Shown here piece after piece: positions 24,064 to 30,545 of a DNA stretch of 37,122 nucleotides. A program made the translations under genes and the position numbers. The DNA is taken from positions 1 through 37,122 of the IMG/VR virus record IMGVR_UViG_3300008266_000198. One strand, 5' to 3'. Every line of letters starts with the position of its first letter. Within the stretch, counting starts at the first letter, position 1. Under the pieces are notes generated by a model that did no database searches, was not told the origin of the DNA, and saw only the letters and a program-made list of their open reading frames with translations. This DNA is from a virus.

Positions 24064-25629
24064 TTAACATGAAGTGACAGATGGGTTCAATACTACTGAG
24101 GTAGAACTCAAAGACACTACACACGAGAATGTTTTAAGTTCTGGAGTACAATGATTAGTTGTGCATTCTTTGAATCGTTCTCCAACATAAGTATATGTAG
24201 CAGAAGATTGACCTGTAGGAATTACAATTGAAACATCATCTGTAGCAGGACTTGGGCAATTACCAGTAATAGCAAATCTTAGCACAGCTGTAATTGCAGG
24301 ACCAGTATTTACAACAACTTGACCTGTAGCAGGGCTATAAAGTGTAATAATAGCAGCACGTTGAGTAGCAGGAAGATTCTCATTATTACAAGGATACGTT
24401 ATCTGAGCTGTTGTAGTTTGATCATCAACACCTAACCTATACAAAATGGAGTTTAATCTGACCGGTCCAATAGCGTAACCATTTTCTGAATTGCCACAAG
24501 TGTAAGCAGCGTATACTTCAGCAATATAAAACTTGGAAGTATTTCCTACATTTGCAAAAACATGATTTGTTGCTGGATGATTTACTGTAGCTGTTGCAAC
24601 AGGATTACCTACTTTTGCAATACCATTCCACTCTGTAATTGTAACTACATATGCCATAGGATCTTCGTAAGGTCCTGTTAATGGATGATTCCAAGTAACA
24701 GTACAACCTGTTGAAGTAAGACTAGTTATTTGTACATTGCTTGGAGCAATAGTTATGCATTCAGTTACTCCGGTTACAATTAAACTTTGTACTGCACAAC
24801 GCATGTCGCAAATAGTAAGCCACATGTTAGTAAGAGAATCTGAAACTGTGACTGGTGTTGCAACCCAACCTGGTAAAGCAGACATCAATAATTCTTGATT
24901 GCACAACTGAGACGCTTGGTCAAGATCTGGGCACTCTTTGTTAATAGCAGCTGTTAGTGAAGCAAGGCTTCCTAGCAAAGACTGTAATTGACAAAATTTT
25001 TGTTCAAAGTTAGAAAATGCTGTTGCAATTGGGAGTGTCAGACCAGGCGAATTACCACTAGCACATTGTGTAGTAACAGTAATTGTAGGAGGTGTAGCTT
25101 CACTTAATTCTTCAAGTGTGTTTTCAACAGTTGTAACTCTTGTAGTTAAAGAAGTAAGCGCTGACTGCACACTTGCAATTGTAGTAAGAATTGTACAAAT
25201 TCTATCTGCAAGATATGCACTGTAAACATTTGGAAGCAACTGAGTTATCTGATCTCCATTTTGCGTAAAGTAAAGACATGCCGGCAATGCTATTGGACCA
25301 GCAGGAGAAGAAGTTGTTGTATCACCACAACAGTTATCTTCAATATTACAAACTTTATTAATCAACTCTTGCAATACTTCCAAAAGTGTATCAGGAGTTT
25401 GTGAGTTTTGATCAACTATGCATTTAAAATCAAGTGATGTCACATCAATTACACCTATTGTGCTTTCACAAAGCAACTCTGCAAGTTGATGCACAACACT
25501 GTCAATAGAATCTCCTTGGCAAACATTAATGCAAGGAATGTCTGGACCATTCCAAATAACGCATGTAGATGCCACAGGTATGCATGCATCCTTTGCGTTT
25601 ATACTAGTATTGCTATTAACAGGTATCAT
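24064..25629 (-). CDS. 521-aa Cys-rich fibre/appendage protein with FN3 domain
   Basis: Residues ~15-55 hold the P-C-I-N-V module (GPDIPCINVCQGDSIDSVVH, then QLAELLC). A related unit follows at ~70-100 (KCIVDQNSQTPDTLLEVLQE). Residues ~140-185 form a likely coiled coil (SVQSALTSLTTRVTTVENTL), typical of trimeric fibres. A Cys-containing helical region spans ~190-290. An FN3-like domain begins near residue 295 (APSNVQITSLTSTGCTVTWN). The C-terminal ~130 residues are beta-rich and low in charge. Its ATG overlaps the TAA of the 73-residue gene (TAATG). Together these suggest a trimeric head or tail fibre. The Cys content is high for a cytoplasmically made virion protein; metal binding or disulphides after release are both possible. 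Confidence 0.75.
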   Translation of the reverse strand: MIPVNSNTSINAKDACIPVASTCVIWNGPDIPCINVCQGDSIDSVVHQLAELLCESTIGVIDVTSLDFKCIVDQNSQTPDTLLEVLQELINKVCNIEDNCCGDTTTSSPAGPIALPACLYFTQNGDQITQLLPNVYSAYLADRICTILTTIASVQSALTSLTTRVTTVENTLEELSEATPPTITVTTQCASGNSPGLTLPIATAFSNFEQKFCQLQSLLGSLASLTAAINKECPDLDQASQLCNQELLMSALPGWVATPVTVSDSLTNMWLTICDMRCAVQSLIVTGVTECITIAPSNVQITSLTSTGCTVTWNHPLTGPYEDPMAYVVTITEWNGIAKVGNPVATATVNHPATNHVFANVGNTSKFYIAEVYAAYTCGNSENGYAIGPVRLNSILYRLGVDDQTTTAQITYPCNNENLPATQRAAIITLYSPATGQVVVNTGPAITAVLRFAITGNCPSPATDDVSIVIPTGQSSATYTYVGERFKECTTNHCTPELKTFSCVVSLSSTSVVLNPSVTSC

Positions 25630-25850
25630 TACAGTGTATTGATTTTTTCTTCAATAGTAGACAACCCACAACAAAAAACTCTATTGCAAGATTTCATTTC
25701 TAATGCTCTTTCATGTATCTCTTTAAGATCACTAAGCATATCAGCACTATACGTCACTTTGCATTTTTTAATGCCGTAACGCTTTTTTTTGTACGCCGTG
25801 TAAACAGCATCCGCAAATAGTCTATTAATGCTAACAGATGCGAGGTTCAT
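25629..25850 (-). CDS. 73-aa small protein of the appendage cassette
   Basis: A short, basic, mostly helical protein (MNLASVSINRLFADAVYTAY, KKKRYGIKKCKVTY) with three cysteines near the end (SCNRVFCCG). I do not recognise a family. It is joined to both neighbours by TAATG overlaps, at 25850 with the 58-residue zinc-ribbon gene and at 25629 with the 521-residue fibre gene, which strongly supports real translation. It could be an assembly factor or minor virion component. Nothing in the sequence indicates secretion or a membrane location. Confidence 0.65.
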   Translation of the reverse strand: MNLASVSINRLFADAVYTAYKKKRYGIKKCKVTYSADMLSDLKEIHERALEMKSCNRVFCCGLSTIEEKINTL

Positions 25851-26026
25851 TAGGATGTTGTCTTAAGAGGATAAATACTTTGCAAGCTGTCTAAAGAACT
25901 CTTATTCTCAATTTGCTTTAAATTTTGCTCATAAGCAGTAATGCAATTTGAGCAAACTTGAGTTCCGTTTGATGCAGTTTTCAACTGACAACTGCAAGAA
26001 AGTTTTGTGTGACAATTTGGGCACAT
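25850..26026 (-). CDS. 58-aa zinc-ribbon-like protein
   Basis: I read this small frame directly. ATG is at 26026-26024 and TAA at 25852-25850, which overlaps the next ATG (TAATG). The protein begins MCPNCHTKLSCSC and has CSNC at ~25-28: a CxxC, CxC and CxxC arrangement within 30 residues, as in zinc ribbons. A helix follows (AYEQNLKQIENKSSLDSLQS). It starts 25 nt after the TAA of the 188-residue gene, in the same transcript. Zinc ribbons often bind nucleic acid or hold small proteins together; which applies here is unknown. Its tight coupling and ordered Cys pattern make it convincing despite its length. Confidence 0.75.
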   Translation of the reverse strand: MCPNCHTKLSCSCQLKTASNGTQVCSNCITAYEQNLKQIENKSSLDSLQSIYPLKTTS

Positions 26027-26051
26027 ATTTTTGTTGGTTGTTGGTTATTGA

Positions 26052-26618
26052 TTACTGGTTATGACATGATACACACGCACCTGTCATGTATGATCTTAAA
26101 AGTTTTTCAGCATACGCAAGCATTTCTACACCTTGTTTAGGAGCATGACAATACTCTGCTTTTGCCTTAGCTGCATCAATATACATTTTAATATAACGCA
26201 GGTCATGAAGTTTTTGATGCTGCTCTGGGCCAGGTTCACAAGGTTCAAGCTGAACCTTACAAATTTCCTGGTGATACATGTTTACAATGTTTGTTGTCCT
26301 CAAGTGATAGTATTCTACAAATACTTTGTCATTTGGTGAAACACTGTAACGAATTTTGTAAAGACCATCTGGAAGACTCACAGGTGTGTCTGACAAAGGA
26401 TGTTGTAACCCCAAGTCTATAGCGTTAAGGTTTTTGACAAAATCAGCTTGTAGATCAGTGTAGTACTTTGGCACTAAAAAACCTGGTAGCCATATATCTA
26501 GTCGTGGGCAGTCTACATCAAGACCCTGGCCATACACAGATGCATCCCAAACGCGAAGAATGGTGTCACATGCTGTGTCAGGAATGTCTAGTGCAAGTGT
26601 GTGTCTGATAGTTGCCAT
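26052..26618 (-). CDS. 188-aa conserved structural-module protein
   Basis: The opening MATIRHTLALDIPDTACDTI, then DCPRLDIWLPGFLVP and later LPDGLYKIRYSVSPNDKVFV, matches a protein type I recall from several large Bacteroidota phages, always near structural genes and without an assigned function. The first ~115 residues look like a beta-sandwich; the rest is helical (IKMYIDAAKAKAEYCHA). The extreme C-terminus, CVSCHNQ, has a CxxCH pattern, more likely metal-binding or structural than haem-binding because no export signal exists. It is the first gene after a terminator and a promoter-like motif (26626-26645), so it heads the appendage operon. The promoter motif ends 7 nt before the ATG, hinting at a very short leader. 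Confidence 0.7.
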   Translation of the reverse strand: MATIRHTLALDIPDTACDTILRVWDASVYGQGLDVDCPRLDIWLPGFLVPKYYTDLQADFVKNLNAIDLGLQHPLSDTPVSLPDGLYKIRYSVSPNDKVFVEYYHLRTTNIVNMYHQEICKVQLEPCEPGPEQHQKLHDLRYIKMYIDAAKAKAEYCHAPKQGVEMLAYAEKLLRSYMTGACVSCHNQ

Positions 26619-26625
26619 GATAAAA

Positions 26626-26645
26626 CCTCTACATTAGAATTTACA
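26626..26645 (-). promoter_or_regulatory. Promoter-like motif (family member 3)
   Basis: The minus strand reads TGTAAATTCTAATGTAGAGG. It matches the motifs at 8107-8128 and 21361-21381 and lies between a strong terminator (26663-26706) and the start of the 188-residue gene at 26618, exactly where the appendage operon needs a promoter. Confidence 0.65.
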
Positions 26646-26654
26646 AAATTTTTA

Positions 26655-26706
26655 GGGTAAAAGCAAAAAAGGAGGGAAGAGAATTGACCCTTCGCCTCCT
26701 TTTTGC
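26655..26706 (-). terminator. Rho-independent terminator
   Basis: The minus-strand transcript can fold GCAAAAAGGAGG (26706-26695) with CCTCCTTTTTTGC (26675-26663), apart from one bulged base, around a ~19-nt loop; the descending arm contains the T-tract and TTTTACCC follows. It begins 22 nt after the stop of the 454-residue gene. The A-tract on the other side would also allow function in the opposite direction. Confidence 0.8.
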
Positions 26707-26727
26707 AATTAGAATTGTTTGTAAGCC

Positions 26728-28092
26728 TTAAAGCTGTACTGCAAGTTGTACATGATTGCCGGCACTGGTTAGCAAAGTGTTCATGTAAGTCTCAAAATTA
26801 GTATTCCGAGCAGACACAACAACTTTTACCAGATACTGGTCAGCATCCATCGTTCCAGATGGGTTGCTTGTGCGAGGTACACTGTGCAGAATGTGATAAG
26901 CAAAGTAACGAGTAGTGCGGCTCAAATCAGACAATGTGGTGTCATCCAATACTTCACGCATGCGTGGATCAGTTTGGAATGGCTCCTGAGCATAACGCTT
27001 AGAAAGAATAAGTTCACGAATCAATGTTTCACCAAAACCTTTGCCTTGATATGCACTCTGCAATTCAGTGACAGTAAAACAAGAAGTTTGACAAGGATCA
27101 CCTTCAGTATCTACAACAGCTGCATAAATTTGAATAGGCTCAAGTTCATAATGATCCATTGGAGAGAAAGAGCAGTTGCCAAATGTAGTGTCAACATAGG
27201 CACCGGTCAAAACCAACATTGCGTCATTAGTATCAGGAGCAGAAGCACCTGTTTCAAGAACGTAGCTTGAAGTCAAAACTTCCTCGTATACTTTCAAAGC
27301 AACAGTATTACCAGCAACTGTAGCAGCTTTGCTCAAGGTTAGTGTGCCACCGGAAACAGCAGTAATAAAGGTGTTTTGTGGAATACCAGCACCAGTGATC
27401 ATCTGACCTACAGCAAGATTTGCAGGAGTAGATCCAGTTGCGCCAGACGTGTCGTCAATGGTCAATGTAGTGCTGTTGGTAGTAGCAGCGCCAGCAAAAC
27501 CTCCAACTTTAAAGTTGAAAACTTTTGCATTGACAAACTCTTTCAAAATGGGAGACTCGTTAATCTGATCTTTCCACTGAAGCAATACACCTACAGGATC
27601 TGCATTGTTATTATCTGAATCACAGCAAGGAGTTTTTGCATCAAGCGTCTGATACAAGTTATGAGTCAGAAAACGCAGTGCTGGCGAACCTTTTACATCA
27701 AGACGCAGACGATAGGTAGTGTCACAAGCAATAGTTGTACAGTTAAGTACAGATACGCCAACAACCTCATTGACAGGGGCAGCAGGCTCAGTAACGTAGA
27801 AAGCACTGACGTACTTTGGGTTGATGCCTTTTGACTTTACAGTCTCTTTGTATCCACCATGGAAAGGACCAATCTTGTCGGTAGTGTGAAAACTACCCTG
27901 GGCAAGATAAAAAAGTGGATTGCCTGAAGAACCTGTGTAGGTAGGAGTACCTGCAAGGTTTTGAATTTGGTGGTCAGAAGCTCTGACAACGCCAATTTGG
28001 CCAGCAGTCAACGTAAGAGTGCTGCCAGGAGTACTGTTGAAACCAGCGGTTCCAACAAGCATTTTTTGAAATGCGTGGGGAAAATAAGCCAT
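26728..28092 (-). CDS. 454-aa virion structural protein
   Basis: N-terminus MAYFPHAFQKMLVGTAGFNS. A loop-rich beta domain at ~200-265 holds the phrase VGQMITGAGIPQNTFITAVS, a small sandwich often seen inserted in phage coat, tube and fibre proteins. The C-terminal third (ELILSKRYAQEPFQTDPRMR and RTTRYFAYHILHSVPR) is mixed alpha/beta. Cysteines appear in pairs (TPCCDSD, DPCQTSCF). It has 48 nt before it, and a strong terminator directly follows, consistent with an abundantly made product. In crassviruses an auxiliary capsid protein is encoded in this general region, and this is a candidate. I cannot exclude a tail role. The gene call is firm; the role is inferred. Confidence 0.7.
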   Translation of the reverse strand: MAYFPHAFQKMLVGTAGFNSTPGSTLTLTAGQIGVVRASDHQIQNLAGTPTYTGSSGNPLFYLAQGSFHTTDKIGPFHGGYKETVKSKGINPKYVSAFYVTEPAAPVNEVVGVSVLNCTTIACDTTYRLRLDVKGSPALRFLTHNLYQTLDAKTPCCDSDNNNADPVGVLLQWKDQINESPILKEFVNAKVFNFKVGGFAGAATTNSTTLTIDDTSGATGSTPANLAVGQMITGAGIPQNTFITAVSGGTLTLSKAATVAGNTVALKVYEEVLTSSYVLETGASAPDTNDAMLVLTGAYVDTTFGNCSFSPMDHYELEPIQIYAAVVDTEGDPCQTSCFTVTELQSAYQGKGFGETLIRELILSKRYAQEPFQTDPRMREVLDDTTLSDLSRTTRYFAYHILHSVPRTSNPSGTMDADQYLVKVVVSARNTNFETYMNTLLTSAGNHVQLAVQL

Positions 28093-28140
28093 TTTGTTAA
28101 AAGATTAGGGGTTAAAAGAAAAAAAGGGTTAAAGGGTTGT

Positions 28141-28584
28141 TTATTGTAAGAACAAGAGTTTATACTTGGTTGAATTGATCAGACTCTTGATTAAATCAAG
28201 ATCATTCACAATCTCTGAGTAAGGCATTACTGTCTGTAACTCATTGACCATTGTATAGAGCTCTCTCATATAATTTACACAATCTTCTACAGAATACAAA
28301 GACCTTGGTGATTTTTCTGAAGAACAATCAAGAAGCATTTCACGTGCGCCCTGAAAACCTTCAGCAATACTGTCAACCATGCCTGGAAGTCCTTCATAAA
28401 AAGAAGCCAGTGCTGTATGGGCAGCATATGAACCAGGCCCTGTTATCTTCAGATGAAATTTGTGGGTAGATACAGAAGCGTTCATCAATTCTGATACAAG
28501 AGCTGCTGTTTTGCCCTCCAAACTATCAGCAACAGGCGTTGCCATGGGACGCTTAAGTCTATAAGTAGCTAAAGATGTTTCCAT
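28141..28584 (-). CDS. Dps/ferritin-like 147-aa protein
   Basis: Residues 41-76 read HKFHLKITGPGSYAAHTALA followed by SFYEGLPGMVDSIAEG. Aligned by eye to the E. coli Dps core (H51...H63...D67...D78...E82), the spacing matches exactly at H44, H56, D71 and E75. D67 is replaced by Ala60. The G-x-x-F/Y turn and the helix ending in D-x-I-A-E are also alike. The rest is helical, with a Cys pair (C86, C102) absent from Dps. I recall a phage family of this kind annotated as DUF5856; that number is from memory. It overlaps the 232-residue gene by TAATG. Possible roles: metal or oxidant protection of DNA, or a purely structural four-helix protein. Fold is likely; ferroxidase activity is uncertain because one ligand is missing. 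Confidence 0.7.
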   Translation of the reverse strand: METSLATYRLKRPMATPVADSLEGKTAALVSELMNASVSTHKFHLKITGPGSYAAHTALASFYEGLPGMVDSIAEGFQGAREMLLDCSSEKSPRSLYSVEDCVNYMRELYTMVNELQTVMPYSEIVNDLDLIKSLINSTKYKLLFLQ

Positions 28585-29282
28585 TAGTTATTTGTTTGTG
28601 CGTTTGTCTTAGCGCGTTGATACTGGTTAAATAGTTCTGTGTCACCGGCCAAGATAGAAGCTGCTTCGTCAATGATCATCTCAACAATATCATCTTTGAG
28701 TTCTGACTCTACATTTGCAGTAACAGCACCTGTAGCAGGATTTACACAATTTAGAAAACTTACAGGAGTAGGAAACCTATAGAATGTAAGACGTGGGTTG
28801 ATCACTTGAAACTCATCATTATGATAGATTCTCAAACGATTACCCTGCATCGTTACAAAAGTTTCACCCCAATCTGCACTAGGTTTTCTAAATGGATCTG
28901 AAAGCAAAGAACTAACATCTGCAACCGCTACCAAATAGCAACTCATCATTGCATCAGGACAACACTCTGTTCTACTATCAATTACTAATGACTTGAAATG
29001 CAAGTAATTAGACGGAAGAGTAGTTGTTTCAAAATGCAAATTCTGATTTGTACCAGTCATAGGAACTTCTGTCAGAAGTGTTTGCAAGTCATCTATCAGC
29101 ATGATGGTAGACTCATCACCTTGTTTCCTGAGGTTGTTACCTTGCAACTGACGTCGCACCCACTCTATCTGAGCCTTGTTAAACGCTTCAGCAATCTGCC
29201 AACACTCAATGTTGTCATAGTCCAGAGAAGCAAGCTTGTTAAGCCGCTGCTTGATCTTTATCTGTAATAGATTGTTGTTCAT
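28584..29282 (-). CDS. 232-aa head-tail connector-type protein
   Basis: A helical N-terminus (QIKIKQRLNKLASLDYDNIE, then CWQIAEAFNKAQIEWVRRQL) is followed by a beta-rich middle (residues ~75-185) and a C-terminal helix (DDIVEMIIDEAASILAGDTE). This is the organisation of head-completion or adaptor proteins, and the position four genes after the portal supports it. LPSNYLHFKSLVIDSRTECC at ~89-108 resembles 'LP.DY......' segments of crAss-like connector proteins from memory. It ends in a TAATG overlap with the Dps-like gene and starts 18 nt after the 338-residue gene. Likely binds below the portal. Assignment is by layout and position, not a sequence search. Confidence 0.65.
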   Translation of the reverse strand: MNNNLLQIKIKQRLNKLASLDYDNIECWQIAEAFNKAQIEWVRRQLQGNNLRKQGDESTIMLIDDLQTLLTEVPMTGTNQNLHFETTTLPSNYLHFKSLVIDSRTECCPDAMMSCYLVAVADVSSLLSDPFRKPSADWGETFVTMQGNRLRIYHNDEFQVINPRLTFYRFPTPVSFLNCVNPATGAVTANVESELKDDIVEMIIDEAASILAGDTELFNQYQRAKTNAQTNN

Positions 29283-29300
29283 TTCTCAGTAGGGCACTGA

Positions 29301-30317
29301 TTAAGCGTTCCAGAGTTTTTCAACATTTTTGGTGATATCTGTAAGAATTTCCTCATTTAGAGGATTTTTCAGATATTCAACCACATCAGAAGCGTTTTTG
29401 CCTAGCATAGAACTGCTCTTCATGTGGTATATGAAGCCATCACCACGCGTAGCAATGATCTTATAGAAATTTGCGTCTTTCACCATAGAACGCAGTTTGA
29501 GCGTTTCCATATCCAAAGAAACAACTTCTAAAAAGCGCTGTGCTGTTTTACGCTTGTCTTTGTCAACTGTTTCTCCGTTGATATATTTATCCATGTTGTC
29601 ATAGAGAATATCAAGTGGAGTAGACTTTTTGTATTGTGTGGAATTAGGATCCACAACCTTGCATACATAAAGCAACTTGTTAGCGTTTTTGTCAAATAGC
29701 TTTTGAAGCTCTGCCAAAGCCTTGTTACGCATCTTTTTAACTTCTGTACGAATAGAAGCTGTCTCTTCATAACGATCAAGATAAAACTTGAAAGGAATGG
29801 CAGAAGAACGCGCTTCTTCAAGACTTTTTGCAACAATAGAGAAACCTCCTGCTTCAATTGCTCTGAGTTTAATCAAGTCATAAGGATCTGAAGAAGCGTC
29901 TAAAAAGATTGGCTCATTGCCAAAACGCATCACAATCTTACCCCAAAACTCATCATTGTCTGGACGTAGCAATCTTACTTTGTTCCAAAAATCCTTGTCG
30001 TCAGGGTCAATGATGTTTGCTGCAAGTTCTTTTTCAAGCTGTGATACTGTCATACGAATCTGCTTGATGGCAGCTTCACGCTCATCTTCATTCATTTGCT
30101 TTATTTCAGGAGCAAACTCATTAAGTCCTGTGACATAGCGTTTGATGCCATTGTACTCCAGACATGCTAATTGTTCCTCGTGGAACACACCTTCAAAAAG
30201 TACCATTTGATACTTTTCAAGGCCCATGTTGGCGTTTGCATTGTCAACAAACGGTCTAACAGCAATCGTACTGTTGGTTTTAAAAGCTTGATGCTTTTCA
30301 ATCATTGATACTTCCAT
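29301..30317 (-). CDS. 338-aa conserved capsid-module protein
   Basis: A soluble, charged alpha/beta protein. DPDDKDFWNKVRLLRPDNDE at ~103-122 leads to FWGKIVMRFGNEPIFLD, DPYDLIKLRAIEAGGFSIVA and NKALAELQKLFDKNANKLLY. These fit a conserved protein I recall directly after the capsid gene in other Bacteroidota phages, with no assigned activity. No catalytic signature is seen. The ATG at 30317 gives MEVSMIEKHQ; an ATG four codons later is possible. A 228-nt hairpin-rich spacer separates it from the capsid gene, so its expression relative to capsid may be reduced. Likely a minor head protein or assembly factor. Confidence 0.7.
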   Translation of the reverse strand: MEVSMIEKHQAFKTNSTIAVRPFVDNANANMGLEKYQMVLFEGVFHEEQLACLEYNGIKRYVTGLNEFAPEIKQMNEDEREAAIKQIRMTVSQLEKELAANIIDPDDKDFWNKVRLLRPDNDEFWGKIVMRFGNEPIFLDASSDPYDLIKLRAIEAGGFSIVAKSLEEARSSAIPFKFYLDRYEETASIRTEVKKMRNKALAELQKLFDKNANKLLYVCKVVDPNSTQYKKSTPLDILYDNMDKYINGETVDKDKRKTAQRFLEVVSLDMETLKLRSMVKDANFYKIIATRGDGFIYHMKSSSMLGKNASDVVEYLKNPLNEEILTDITKNVEKLWNA

Positions 30318-30545
30318 AGGTTTTTAAAGGTTGGTTTTTGGTTTCTGTTCTGCTGGCTATTGGTTAAAAGCTCCTGAACCACGTCAAGGTTGTCAGCTCT
30401 CAGGAGGACACCTGGCTTTTACACCAGGTGGATCTGCAGGTGCTACCTACAGAGGGGCACAAGGGAGGTGGAATGTGCATCTATTTTATGCAGTGACCAG
30501 GGGGAATCTCACCCCCTGGTTTGCACAGCGCCTTCAGCAGTCGTT
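30318..30545 (-). other. Noncoding, hairpin-rich spacer downstream of the capsid gene
   Basis: No minus-strand frame of useful length is present. Three stem-loops are visible: 30496-30520 (9-bp perfect GC-rich stem ACCAGGGGG/CCCCCTGGT, 7-nt loop), 30409-30430 (7-bp CACCTGG/CCAGGTG, 8-nt loop) and 30371-30406 (7-bp CTCCTGA/TCAGGAG around an inner AACC/GGTT pair). None is followed by a T-tract, so they look like mRNA-stabilising, attenuating or processing elements rather than simple terminators. A small regulatory RNA is another possibility. Plus-strand frames here appear spurious. Confidence 0.6.

Noticed and set aside
26052-26075. CVSCH at the C-terminus of the 188-residue protein as a haem c site
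   Set aside because: Haem c attachment needs export across a membrane; the protein has no signal peptide and sits in a virion operon. Metal binding or chance is more likely.
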